Shown: in pieces, positions 27,286 to 36,815 of the stretch
Position numbering within the stretch: the first letter of the stretch is position 1
How the letters are laid out: every line of letters begins with the position of its first letter
From: an uncultured Bacilli bacterium
GTDB taxonomy: Bacteria > Bacillota_I > Bacilli_A > RF39 > UBA660
Reading direction: 5' to 3'
DNA: 42,926 bases
Assembly: GCA_947588765.1 (NCBI GenBank)
Contig: CANPZG010000005.1
Coordinates: 1 to 42,926 of the forward strand
Notes under the pieces: model-generated
The model's input: only the letters and a program-made list of their open reading frames with translations
Told to the model about the DNA's origin: nothing
Databases searched by the model: none
Translations under genes and position numbers: made by a program

Positions 27286-28410
27286 TTAATTTTTTAAATA
27301 TTTCTTAAAGTTTTTAAATTCACTAGAATCATCTAAAGAAGTATCACTTAATTGTTGTAAAAGATCTTTTTGTTTACGATCTAGTTTAGTAGGTATAATT
27401 ATATCAATTATGGCATACATATTTCCTTTAGAAATAGAGTTTGGTGTTTTAATACCTTTACCTTTAAGTTTTAATTTAGTTCCATGTTGCGTTCCTGGTT
27501 TTATTTCCAAAATAACATTGCCTGTTAAAGTTGGAATTTCTTTTTTACAACCCAATGATGCTTCGGCAATAGTTGTTGGTACTGTTAAGTAAATATCTTG
27601 GTTATCTCTTTCAAATAATGGATGGTCTTTAATTTTAAATTCGATATAAATATCACCATTACTTCCTCCATTACGCGAAGCATTACCTTTGCCACTTAAA
27701 CGTAATTGATATCCATCATCTACTCCTTCAGGTATAGTAACGGTAAATGTTTTAGATTTATTAATTATGCCTTTACCTCGACATTCATCACAAGTTGTTT
27801 CATAACTTTTACCATTACCTCGACAAGTGGGACAAGTTTTTTGAGTTTGCATATAACCAAATATTGTTTGTTGTTGTTCTAGTACTCTTCCGGAACCACC
27901 ACAGGTACGACAAGTCTTTTCATTAAAACCACCAGCTCCATTACATTTAGGACAAGCGACATCTAAATCTAATTTAATATCTTTTTCACAGCCAAAAACA
28001 GCTTCTTCAAAAGTTAAATTTAAAAGTACCCTTTCATCTTGGCCTTTACTTCGAGAACTAGTACTTCTACCACCTCTGGTAAAGTTACCAAAACCAAAAC
28101 CACCCCCAAATAAATCATTCAAGATATCATCTAAATTAATATCAGAAGCATCAAAACCAGAGAAACCTCCAGCCCCTGCTCCACCATTTTGGAAAGCAGC
28201 ATGACCAAATTGATCATATTGTTGCCGTTTATTTGGGTCAGATAAAATAGCATAGGCTTCCCCTATTTCTTTAAATTTTTCAGCAGCTCCGGGTTCTTTA
28301 TTAACATCGGGATGATATTGTTTAGCAAGTTTACGAAATGCTCTTTTGATTTCTTCATCTGTCGCATTTTTACTAACTCCTAAAACTTCATAATAATCTT
28401 TTTTGTTCAT
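27286..28410 (-). CDS. dnaJ: Chaperone DnaJ
   Basis: Co-chaperone stimulating DnaK ATP hydrolysis. 374 residues, full type I layout: J domain with HPD (33-35), G/F-rich linker (about 75-110, [12 protein letters not shown]), four CxxCxGxG zinc motifs ([32 protein letters not shown]) near 145-215, and the C-terminal substrate domains. It begins directly at the pepF stop with no gap and ends the hrcA operon. CIRCE/HrcA control follows from operon position. Confidence 0.98.
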   Translation of the reverse strand: MNKKDYYEVLGVSKNATDEEIKRAFRKLAKQYHPDVNKEPGAAEKFKEIGEAYAILSDPNKRQQYDQFGHAAFQNGGAGAGGFSGFDASDINLDDILNDLFGGGFGFGNFTRGGRSTSSRSKGQDERVLLNLTFEEAVFGCEKDIKLDLDVACPKCNGAGGFNEKTCRTCGGSGRVLEQQQTIFGYMQTQKTCPTCRGNGKSYETTCDECRGKGIINKSKTFTVTIPEGVDDGYQLRLSGKGNASRNGGSNGDIYIEFKIKDHPLFERDNQDIYLTVPTTIAEASLGCKKEIPTLTGNVILEIKPGTQHGTKLKLKGKGIKTPNSISKGNMYAIIDIIIPTKLDRKQKDLLQQLSDTSLDDSSEFKNFKKYLKN

Positions 28411-30207
28411 CTACTTCACCTCTTGATATAATTTATCTAATTCATTAACTAAATCTTTAAAATAAACGAATGCTTCATCAATAACTGTGCCATTAATCAT
28501 ATCAACGCCCGCGACTTTTAAAGATTCAATTGGGTCTTTAGTAGCCCCAAGACTTAAAAATTCTAAATAATTTTCTACAGCCTTAGGCTTTTTATTTAAA
28601 ATATCCATCGCAATTTTTATGGCAGCAGCATAAGCTGTAGCATATTGATAAACATAGAATGAAGAATAAAAATGTGGTATTCTTTCCCATTCATATTTAA
28701 TAAATTTATCAACCACGATATTTTTACCAAAATAATCTTTATTTAAATCATAATATAAGTTTTCCATGACATCATGAGTTAAAATTGTTCCTTCAGCTTC
28801 TAATTCATGAATTTCTTTTTCAAATTCCGCGAACATTGTTTGGCGATAAATAGTTGCTTTAAAATCACCAATTAAATCATCAATTAAATATTTCTTTTCT
28901 TCAACATCACTAGTTTTATTAATTAAATATTTACTTAATAAAATTTGATTAACTTGACTAGCAACTTCGGCAACAAAAATTGAATAATTATAATCTTGGT
29001 ATTTTTGACTTTTTATCGCATAGTAATAATGCATTGCATGACCTAATTCATGAATCAAAGTTGAAACATTATCTAAATTCTCATTATAACTTAATAAAAC
29101 ATAAGGATGCGCATTATATACTGCCGTACAATAAGCCCCATTTCTTTTACCATTATTAGGGCAAAAATCTATCCAATGTTCTTTAAAAGCTTTACTTAAA
29201 TCTTTAGTATAAGTACTACCTAAAACACTTAAAGAATCCATAATCAATTCTTCAGCTTCTTTTATTGAATACTTACGAGTTATGTTTTTAACAATAGGAG
29301 CATAAGTATCATATAAATGTAATTCATCGACTCCTAAAGCATTTTTCTTAATTAACCAATATTTTGATAAAGGTTCAACATTTTTTCTAACATTTTTGAT
29401 TAAATTATCATATACTTGAACTGGAATATCATTTGTATATAAACTTTGTTGTAAAGCACTATCATAACCTCTTACTTTAGCAAGATTATTATCATTTTTA
29501 ACTAAAGCTGCAAGTAAATAGGAATAAGTATTATGAAATTTACCATAAGTATTAAATAATCTCGTAAAAGCATTAATTCTTACTTTCCGATTATCACTTT
29601 TGTTTAAAATACCATATGTTTTTTCATTTAATTCAACTAATTTACCTTTTTCATCTTTAATCTTACCAAATCTTAAATCCGCATCCGTAAGCATCGAAAA
29701 GACATCATCAGGCGTAGAAAAAGCACTACTTATATTAGCAATTAATTTTTCTTCTTTTTCACTTAGAATATATTTTTGATATTTAAATATTCTTAGTAAT
29801 AGTCTTTCATAATCTTTTAATTTAGGATTTGCCTTAATATATTTTTCAACTAAATCTTTACTACCTTTTAATATTTCGGGAACAATATAGGCTGAAGCTA
29901 TACTATATTTTTCATAAACTTTAGCCGCCAAACCAAAATATTCTTGATATTTAGTATTAGTAGTATCACTATCGTTTTGTAAATGGGCATACACATATAA
30001 TTGTTCCAGTTTTTGGGAACATTCATTATCAAAATTTAATAATTCATATAAATTATCAGCACTATCTAAAATATGATTTTCATATTTAGCATAATTTTCA
30101 ATCGATTTTTCAAATTCCTTTAAAGAGGATAAAAATTCTTCATCGGTTTTATATAAATCAGTAACATTCCATTTATAATCTTGGGAATAATCTTCTCTTT
30201 TTTTCAT
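28411..30207 (-). CDS. pepF: Oligoendopeptidase F
   Basis: Cytosolic M3-family zinc peptidase that cuts peptides of roughly 6-20 residues. 598 residues, typical. The active site STLIHELGHAMHYYYA gives H-E-x-x-H, near residue 390; the downstream glutamate is in the FVAEVASQVNQ segment. The gene is inserted between dnaK and dnaJ, abutting dnaJ. A hairpin overlapping the dnaK stop separates it from dnaK. Being inside a CIRCE-controlled operon, it is probably heat-induced and may recycle peptides made by stress proteolysis; the latter is inference. Confidence 0.95.
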   Translation of the reverse strand: MKKREDYSQDYKWNVTDLYKTDEEFLSSLKEFEKSIENYAKYENHILDSADNLYELLNFDNECSQKLEQLYVYAHLQNDSDTTNTKYQEYFGLAAKVYEKYSIASAYIVPEILKGSKDLVEKYIKANPKLKDYERLLLRIFKYQKYILSEKEEKLIANISSAFSTPDDVFSMLTDADLRFGKIKDEKGKLVELNEKTYGILNKSDNRKVRINAFTRLFNTYGKFHNTYSYLLAALVKNDNNLAKVRGYDSALQQSLYTNDIPVQVYDNLIKNVRKNVEPLSKYWLIKKNALGVDELHLYDTYAPIVKNITRKYSIKEAEELIMDSLSVLGSTYTKDLSKAFKEHWIDFCPNNGKRNGAYCTAVYNAHPYVLLSYNENLDNVSTLIHELGHAMHYYYAIKSQKYQDYNYSIFVAEVASQVNQILLSKYLINKTSDVEEKKYLIDDLIGDFKATIYRQTMFAEFEKEIHELEAEGTILTHDVMENLYYDLNKDYFGKNIVVDKFIKYEWERIPHFYSSFYVYQYATAYAAAIKIAMDILNKKPKAVENYLEFLSLGATKDPIESLKVAGVDMINGTVIDEAFVYFKDLVNELDKLYQEVK

Positions 30208-30224
30208 GTAACCTCCTAAACTTT

Positions 30225-30253
30225 AAGGAAAGTTCTAGTTTCCTAGAACTTCC

Positions 30254-30255
<2 letters not shown>
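30225..30255 (-). promoter_or_regulatory. Intercistronic hairpin between dnaK and pepF
   Basis: AAGGAAGTTCTAG GAAA CTAGAACTTTCCTT: a long, stable hairpin with a GNRA tetraloop but no U tract (TTAAAGTTT follows). It overlaps the dnaK stop. It could be a partial terminator, an RNase processing site, or a 3' stabiliser that raises dnaK over pepF-dnaJ. Confidence 0.65.
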
Positions 30256-32089
<1,834 letters not shown>

Positions 32090-32151
32090 TCATTCCTTTC
32101 TTTATTTAGCAAATATTTGCTTATTTTTGAGTTTTTTTGATATTTTTTATT

Positions 32152-32691
32152 TTATTCACTTACTCTAACCATCGCATGACGGATAACTTTATCTTTATAA
32201 GTATATCCTTTTTGTAAGACATCAAGTACCATACCTGCTTCTACACCATCTTCATACGCTGTTAGAACGGCTTCCATTGTATTAGGATCAAATTTTTGTT
32301 TTAAACAAACTATTTCTTTAACTTCCATACCTTCTAAAATATTTTTTAAGTTGGTATAAATCATTTCAAATCCTTCTAAAAATTTCTTTAATTCCGGAGT
32401 TAAATGACTTTCATCTAAAGATATAGCTCTTTCAAAATTATCAAGAATTGTCAATAGTTTTAAGATTAAATCTTCACCTTCATATTTACAAGTTCTTGCT
32501 AATTCATCATCGTATCTTCGTCTCATATTTTGCATTTCAGCACTTAAACGAAGGATTTTTTCATTTAAAGAAGCATTTTCTTCTTTTAATTTTTGTTCGA
32601 CTTTATTTACTTTACTAACTGTTTTTTTCTTTACTTCTTTAACTTTTTTCTTACCCTTTACTTCTTTTACCTCTTTTTTTTCTTTTTCCAT
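32152..32691 (-). CDS. grpE: Nucleotide exchange factor GrpE
   Basis: 179 residues: lysine-rich low-complexity N-terminus (first 35 residues, nearly all K/E/V), a long coiled coil with MQNMRRRYDDELARTCKYEGEDLI-type helix near 52-75, and the beta domain ending TYKDKVIRHAMVRVSE. Releases ADP from DnaK as a dimer. The start overlaps the hrcA stop by one base (TAATG). Confidence 0.97.
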   Translation of the reverse strand: MEKEKKEVKEVKGKKKVKEVKKKTVSKVNKVEQKLKEENASLNEKILRLSAEMQNMRRRYDDELARTCKYEGEDLILKLLTILDNFERAISLDESHLTPELKKFLEGFEMIYTNLKNILEGMEVKEIVCLKQKFDPNTMEAVLTAYEDGVEAGMVLDVLQKGYTYKDKVIRHAMVRVSE

Positions 32692-33716
32692 TATTCTCCT
32701 TTCCGATTATCTATCTCTTCATCTATATAATTTAATAAACTTACTATTCTTTGATAATCCATTCTCTTTGGTCCAATTATGGCAATAGTTTTTTCTTCAC
32801 CATCAATTGTATATTTTTTTCGAATAATTGTAACATTAGGGTCAAACTCTGATTCTTCACCAATATAGATTTTTACCTCATCATCAGTCGCATCATTCGC
32901 TTCAATTCTTTTAATAAAAGCCATATCTTCTAGTTTATTGGCGAGTCTTTTCATCTCATTAACATTATTATATTCCGGCTGTTCGAATATTTTTGTTCGT
33001 CCACTTACATGAATATTATTACTATTGTTATTAACAAAATCACTAAAGGCATCATAGAAAATATTATAGATTGCTTCATATTGTTTAATTTGTTTTTTAA
33101 TAATTGGTTTTATTTCTAATTCCAATCTTTCACTAACTTCATCAATTGGTGTACCCGCCAGTCTTTTATTTACTAATTCACAAACTTTAGTTACTTCCAT
33201 TAAATCAGTACCATCTTTTAGTTCAAAAGTTTTATTTTCAACATGTCCTTTATCAGTACAAACTACAGCCACTACATGACTAGGATTTAAAGGAATAATA
33301 TTAATTTGTAATAACATATTATCTTTACTAGAATTACCTAAAACAACACTAGTATAATTAGTAATTTCACTAATTATTTCCATACACTCAATAATGGCAT
33401 CAGATAATTGTAAATCATTATTCGCAAATATCGTTTGGAGTTTTAACATATCTTTACCATTTAACTGTTCTGGTTGCATTAAGTGTTCTACATAATATTT
33501 ATATCCTTTTTCACTTGGAACCCGACCACTACTTATATGATTTTTTTCAATATAACCTAATTCTTCTAAATGAGCCATTTCATTACGAATGGTTGCACTA
33601 GAACAATTAAATTTATCACATAAAGCTTTGGATCCTACTGGTTTAACAGTTTTGATATAAACTTCGACTATTTCTTTTAAGAGGTTATTTTGTCTTTCGT
33701 CCATTATTTCCTCCAA
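32691..33716 (-). CDS. hrcA: Heat-inducible transcription repressor HrcA
   Basis: 341 residues. The N-terminal winged helix includes CNCSSATIRNEMAHLEELGYI-type sequence (about 38-57) followed by HISSGRVPSEKGYKYYV. The C-terminal GAF-like part ends IIGPKRMDYQRIVSLL. It binds CIRCE and, in the known systems, is refolded by GroEL. It is the first gene of its own operon, with CIRCE between promoter and start codon. Confidence 0.97.
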   Translation of the reverse strand: MEEIMDERQNNLLKEIVEVYIKTVKPVGSKALCDKFNCSSATIRNEMAHLEELGYIEKNHISSGRVPSEKGYKYYVEHLMQPEQLNGKDMLKLQTIFANNDLQLSDAIIECMEIISEITNYTSVVLGNSSKDNMLLQINIIPLNPSHVVAVVCTDKGHVENKTFELKDGTDLMEVTKVCELVNKRLAGTPIDEVSERLELEIKPIIKKQIKQYEAIYNIFYDAFSDFVNNNSNNIHVSGRTKIFEQPEYNNVNEMKRLANKLEDMAFIKRIEANDATDDEVKIYIGEESEFDPNVTIIRKKYTIDGEEKTIAIIGPKRMDYQRIVSLLNYIDEEIDNRKGE

Positions 33717-33743
33717 TTAGCACTACTAACATTTCAGTGCTAA
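33717..33743. promoter_or_regulatory. CIRCE operator
   Basis: TTAGCACT, an 11-nt gap, then AGTGCTAA: the CIRCE inverted repeat with only the innermost consensus pair (C/G) altered to A/C. It lies just downstream of the -10 box and just before the hrcA ribosome binding site. A further TTAGCACT half-site is inside the promoter spacer (33763-33770). Confidence 0.95.
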
Positions 33744-33747
33744 TATC

Positions 33748-33776
33748 ATTATAATATTATGCTTAGCACTTGTCAA
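33748..33776 (-). promoter_or_regulatory. Sigma-A promoter of hrcA-grpE-dnaK-pepF-dnaJ
   Basis: Perfect TTGACA (33771-33776), 17-nt spacer, TATAAT (33748-33753), followed by CIRCE over the initially transcribed region. Confidence 0.95.
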
Positions 33777-33877
33777 TATATAACTGCTAATTTTACAATT
33801 TTTTTGGATATAAATATTTATGTAAAATTGGTTTACATTTTGTAGATTAAATTTAGTATTTGTTTTATAATGCAAAT

Positions 33878-34115
33878 AGAGATACCCGAGTTGGTGCTTC
33901 CCTCGTTAGTCCAATTGAATTTATTTTTAAAAGGAAAGCGAGGTGATGTCCTATGGTTGTGGAGATTTATGGAGTACTTAGTTATCCTCGTGGTAATTTT
34001 GTACCTAATTCAAAACATTCAGAAACATTAAAAAATGAGCACCATATCTTCTTAGATAAGGTGCTCCAACCAAAATTTATGGACTAACGAGCACCACAAT
34101 GGGCATCTCTTTTTT
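33878..34115 (+). ncRNA. Unclassified structured small RNA/mRNA with pairing 5' and 3' ends
   Basis: A TATAAT box at 33866-33871 predicts a start at about 33878; no good -35 is seen. The 5' arm pairs with the 3' arm: AGAGAT with ATCTCT, TGGTGC with GCACCA, and CTCGTTAGTCC (33902-33912) perfectly with GGACTAACGAG (34081-34091). Six T follow at 34110-34115, so the closing stem doubles as terminator. Inside are a second hairpin (34037-34066) and a 44-codon ORF. I recognise no known RNA family: it lacks the marks of 6S, SRP, tmRNA and RNase P RNA. Confidence 0.6.
33953..34087 (+). CDS. Possible 44-aa peptide inside the structured transcript
   Basis: ATG at 33953 is preceded by GCGAGGTG nine bases upstream. 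The product begins MVVEIYGVLSYPRGNFV and ends VLQPKFMD. It is mildly basic and has no membrane helix, so it differs from common membrane-acting type I toxins. The stop codon lies inside the 3' arm that pairs with the RNA's 5' end, a layout that could limit translation in the full-length transcript. Coding status is uncertain; conservation of the frame across relatives would decide it. I do not recognise a homologue. Confidence 0.35.
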   Translation: MVVEIYGVLSYPRGNFVPNSKHSETLKNEHHIFLDKVLQPKFMD

Positions 34116-34153
34116 GTCCTATGAATACAGAACAAAGATATATTTCTTCGTTC
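34030..34153 (-). ncRNA. Predicted antisense RNA overlapping the 3' end of the structured transcript
   Basis: A minus-strand promoter (34160-34189) predicts a start near 34153. The hairpin GAGCACC...GGTGCTC (34037-34066) followed on this strand by ATTTTTT would end it near 34030. It would overlap 86 nt of the plus-strand RNA, including the ORF's last 19 codons or so. An upstream GTGCTC on the same strand (34086-34091) could also pair with the GAGCAC arm, an alternative to the terminator. Confidence 0.5.
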
Positions 34154-34159
34154 AATAAT

Positions 34160-34189
34160 ATTATACACTATAATTCAATATAAATTCAA
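34160..34189 (-). promoter_or_regulatory. Promoter for the predicted antisense RNA
   Basis: TTGAAT (34184-34189), 18-nt spacer, TATAAT (34160-34165) on the minus strand. Confidence 0.6.
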
Positions 34190-34218
34190 GTAAATATTTA
34201 AAAACAAGTATTTCAAAT

Positions 34219-34249
34219 AAAAAAATAGCACCTATAATTAAGTGCTAAC
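34219..34249 (-). terminator. Terminator of tRNA-Arg
   Basis: TAGCAC (paired with GTGCTA) around an A/T loop, then seven T on the minus strand, about 90 nt after tRNA-Arg. Confidence 0.7.
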
Positions 34250-34260
34250 TCAAATTGTGG

Positions 34261-34297
34261 AGATACATCTAAGTCAAAAGATTATATCTCTTTTTTA
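34261..34297 (+). terminator. Terminator-like hairpin on the plus strand
   Basis: GAGATA and TATCTC pair, with inner ATCT/AGAT, and six T follow. No plus-strand gene ends here; it may catch readthrough from the small-RNA locus. Confidence 0.45.
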
Positions 34298-34334
34298 TAA
34301 TAAAACCCTCAATATAAGGGAAATATTTATAATA

Positions 34335-34411
34335 TGGTGTCCCCGAGGTGATTCGAACACCTGACCGATCGCTTAGAAGGCGATTGCTCTATCCAGCTGA
34401 GCTACGAGGAC
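34335..34411 (-). tRNA. tRNA-Arg (anticodon TCT)
   Basis: 77-nt cloverleaf: acceptor GTCCTCG/CGGGGAC, anticodon arm TCGCCTTCTAAGCGA with anticodon TCT, T-arm CAGGTGTTCGAATCACCT, encoded CCA. Reads AGA/AGG, the dominant arginine codons of AT-rich genomes. Confidence 0.96.
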
Positions 34412-34424
34412 AACAACTGAATAA

Positions 34425-34453
34425 ATTATATAATAAATTTCTTATGAAATCAA
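34425..34453 (-). promoter_or_regulatory. Sigma-A promoter of tRNA-Arg
   Basis: TTGATT (34448-34453), 17-nt spacer, TATAAT (34425-34430) on the minus strand. Confidence 0.75.
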
Positions 34454-34484
34454 GTTTCTTTTTTATTATTCCCTAAATTATTAA

Positions 34485-35417
34485 TTATAAACCTATAGTA
34501 TCAATTAATTCATCATCTACACTAAAAGAAACTTCTTTAACATTATAAGTATCTCTCAAGGATAGAGCAATCGAATACTTAACCTCTTCTAAGATTTCTT
34601 TTTCATCTAAATTAGCTAATAAATAATTATTAAAACTTAAAGATATTTTATCTTCTAATAACTCATAATTTTGTAAAACTGCTGAAGCTTTTAAATAACT
34701 AATTAAATTAGTATGATATATCGGAGTTGATTGTAAATTTTTAATTATTACTTCTACTCTTTCCGTATCATCATTAGTTATTTCTGTAACGGGAACATAA
34801 TAATAAAAATCATTATCTTTACTTAAATAATAAACGGTTGTTTTAGATGTATCTTTAATTGAATCTAAATTATATATTTTATTGATACCATAATTTTTAT
34901 CTAAAGTATTAGGTAATTTTTTATTAGAATTAGGTAACCTAATTAATTGTTCACCTTCCACAAAAATCATTAATTTATTAACATCATTTATCTCAGTTAG
35001 TGAATAAATCAAAGATTCAATCATTTTTTCTTCATATAATTTATCAATAGTTAAAAACTCTTTACTAAAATTTAGTTTTAATAGGCCTTCACTTAAACTT
35101 AAATCAATTAATTTGGTATTTTTAGGAATTATCGCTTTAAAATTTTCCGGAATATAATTAGATTTAGAACCCCCAATAGTTAAAGCATCAACTATTTCTT
35201 TAATAATATCTAAAGTTTCTTCTTTATTTTTAACAATGGTAGTTCTAGCCACATAATTATTTTTATCTAATAAAAAAATGGGCATTTCAATGGAATCAAT
35301 ATAAGTAACTGATTCTTCAATAAATTCATCTTCCGTAGGAAAAAAATAAATAATAAGTAAGATTATTAATGCTAAAGAGGCAAGTAAAATACGCCGTAAA
35401 GCCGATTTTTTTAACAT
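34485..35417 (-). CDS. GerMN-domain (GerM-like) lipoprotein/membrane protein
   Basis: 310 residues: basic start, one membrane helix (about 10-26), then two related alpha/beta modules near 50-165 and 190-305. Each has the GerMN pattern: a helix preceding LxxSEGLLKLNFSKEF in the first, and KISLSFNNYL in the second, then a run like EKMIESLIYSLTEINDVNKLMIFVEG. In Bacillus, GerM acts in spore formation and germination, at the engulfing membranes. The helix lacks a lipobox cysteine. Its neighbours gerE and spoIIIAH on the same strand support a sporulation role. Confidence 0.75.
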   Translation of the reverse strand: MLKKSALRRILLASLALIILLIIYFFPTEDEFIEESVTYIDSIEMPIFLLDKNNYVARTTIVKNKEETLDIIKEIVDALTIGGSKSNYIPENFKAIIPKNTKLIDLSLSEGLLKLNFSKEFLTIDKLYEEKMIESLIYSLTEINDVNKLMIFVEGEQLIRLPNSNKKLPNTLDKNYGINKIYNLDSIKDTSKTTVYYLSKDNDFYYYVPVTEITNDDTERVEVIIKNLQSTPIYHTNLISYLKASAVLQNYELLEDKISLSFNNYLLANLDEKEILEEVKYSIALSLRDTYNVKEVSFSVDDELIDTIGL

Positions 35418-35450
35418 AGAAACCCCCTACTGTAATTATATTTATCTAAA

Positions 35451-35472
35451 TAAAAAAAAGACCGAAGTCTTT
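35451..35472 (-). terminator. Terminator of gerE
   Basis: AAAGAC TTCG GTCTTT plus a run of T on the minus strand, right after the gerE stop. Confidence 0.9.
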
Positions 35473-35474
35473 GA

Positions 35475-35681
35475 TTAAATTGTTAATTCTCCCATTTTGA
35501 TTAGTTCCACAACAGCTTGAGCTCTTCCTTTTACTCCTAATTTTTGAATAGCATTAGATATATGATTACGCACTGTTTTTTCACTAATTCCTAAAAATGA
35601 TGCGATTTCTTTCGTGGATTTATTTAAAACAAGTAAATCAAATACTTCTTGTTCTCTTTCGGTTAATATACCTTTTTTCAT
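35475..35681 (-). CDS. gerE: GerE-like LuxR-type HTH regulator
   Basis: 68 residues, a stand-alone LuxR-type helix-turn-helix. LTEREQEVFDLLVLNKSTKE followed by IASFLGISEKTVRNHISNAI and QKLGVKGRAQAVVELIKMGE is strikingly close to my memory of Bacillus GerE, the last mother-cell regulator of sporulation, controlling coat genes after sigma-K. Size and lack of a receiver domain also match. It lies between spoIIIAH and the GerMN gene, each with a terminator between them. A general LuxR regulator is the alternative, but the similarity runs the whole length. Confidence 0.88.
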   Translation of the reverse strand: MKKGILTEREQEVFDLLVLNKSTKEIASFLGISEKTVRNHISNAIQKLGVKGRAQAVVELIKMGELTI

Positions 35682-35696
35682 GTTTCACCTCTTAAA

Positions 35697-35727
35697 TAAA
35701 ATACTTCATAGTATTTTATGAAGTATT
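35697..35727 (-). terminator. Terminator of spoIIIAH
   Basis: AATACTTCATA and TATGAAGTATT pair and lead into TTTATTT on the minus strand. Confidence 0.75.
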
Positions 35728-35744
35728 CATTTATTTGGTGCATA

Positions 35745-36233
35745 TTACGCTTCGAATTTAACAGTTATATATTTTTGTTTATCATATAAAGCTTGGACGG
35801 AACGAATAATTTTATTAGCCATTTCCGTACTATGTTCTTTACTAGATACGACAATATTGATATTATCTCCCGATATTTTGACAAAGCAATCATAATTATA
35901 AGTTTCGGTAATTAATTTTTCGATTTTTTCAACTTCACCTTTAATTGTATTTAATGCTTGTAAGGACTCATAAGCATCATTTTTTTCTTCTAAAGTTGAT
36001 GCTTCATCAAGTAATATATCTTGATAAGATTGCATTTGTTGCATCATTTCTTCATCAGATGCTACTCTTAGAGCCACTAAAACATTAGACTCATCAACCT
36101 CAATTGTCTCTTTACTGGTATTATCTCCCGCTAGAGTTGCTAAAGCCTCATCATCCATTGAGACATAATAGATTCCTAAAACTAAAATAAGTGAAAATAA
36201 TGTTACAAACCATAAATTTTGTTTATTAATCAT
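35745..36233 (-). CDS. spoIIIAH: SpoIIIAH-like protein
   Basis: 162 residues: the N-terminus INKQNLWFVTLFSLILVLGI with one membrane helix, the segment YYVSMDDEAL, a helical stretch, and a C-terminal ring-building motif fold (YNYDCFVKISGDNINIVVSS) match SpoIIIAH. SpoIIIAH is the mother-cell half of the SpoIIIAH-SpoIIQ channel joining mother cell and forespore. The usual spoIIIAA-AG genes are not beside it. A sporulation-derived membrane protein kept for another purpose is possible. Confidence 0.8.
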   Translation of the reverse strand: MINKQNLWFVTLFSLILVLGIYYVSMDDEALATLAGDNTSKETIEVDESNVLVALRVASDEEMMQQMQSYQDILLDEASTLEEKNDAYESLQALNTIKGEVEKIEKLITETYNYDCFVKISGDNINIVVSSKEHSTEMANKIIRSVQALYDKQKYITVKFEA

Positions 36234-36291
36234 ATCTTTCCTCCAAAATCTACTAAAGTATATGTAACAAGTTATTAATTATTATTAAAAT

Positions 36292-36750
36292 TTAATCTAT
36301 TAGTTCACTATCTTGGAATAAAGTAATATTTTTTAAATTTTGATTGATTAAATTTAAAACTGTAATATCATCATCAACTAAAATTATTTTTTCATCTATC
36401 TTTATATTTTTTAAATAATTTAGTTTGATAACGGATGCATGATCATTGTCAAAGTCTTCTCGAGCTAATATTACTCTTCTTCCTTTAAGAATAAAGGAAG
36501 CATGTTCATCTAGCCAAGCATTTTTAATTGTAATTTCATTTGTTTTTCGACAACAAGATAAAATCCATAGTTCAATATTAGGTAAAGTACTTACCTTTTT
36601 TAAAGTATTAATATTCGTCTTGAGTGGTCTTTTAGTCGCAAAATCTAATTTTTTACCAAAATCATATGATGCTATTACGCCATCCATATCAATATAAAGT
36701 CTAACCTTATCAACCTTACTTAAATCTTTAATTAATTCATAAAAATACAT
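36292..36750 (-). CDS. HAD-superfamily phosphatase-like protein
   Basis: 152 residues with the HAD motifs: RLYIDMDGVIASYD (motif I, D21-x-D23), ELWILSCCRKTNE (motif II, S at about 64), and KIILVDDDITVLNL (motif IV, DDD near 125-127). The small size and single-domain core resemble 5'(3')-deoxyribonucleotidase-like or polynucleotide-phosphatase HADs. Substrate unknown. It stands alone on the minus strand, 58 nt upstream of spoIIIAH. Confidence 0.75.
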   Translation of the reverse strand: MYFYELIKDLSKVDKVRLYIDMDGVIASYDFGKKLDFATKRPLKTNINTLKKVSTLPNIELWILSCCRKTNEITIKNAWLDEHASFILKGRRVILAREDFDNDHASVIKLNYLKNIKIDEKIILVDDDITVLNLINQNLKNITLFQDSELID

Positions 36751-36783
36751 AATTTTCTCCTATCGTAATTATAATTATAACAT

Positions 36784-36815
36784 TTAAAAAGAGATTAGAA
36801 TAGTACCTAATCTCT
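36784..36815 (-). terminator. Terminator of the metallophosphoesterase gene
   Basis: AGAGATTAG and CTAATCTCT pair, followed by TTTTT on the minus strand; the stem begins within the stop codon. Confidence 0.85.

Noticed and set aside
33878..34115. Retron ncRNA or miniature insertion sequence
   Set aside because: No reverse transcriptase or transposase nearby, no clear target-site duplication, and the arms coincide with a promoter start and a U-tract end, which favours a transcript.
34227..34248. Second CIRCE-like repeat (TAGCAC...GTGCTA)
   Set aside because: Spacing is too short or uneven for CIRCE and it is followed by seven T, so it reads as a terminator of tRNA-Arg.
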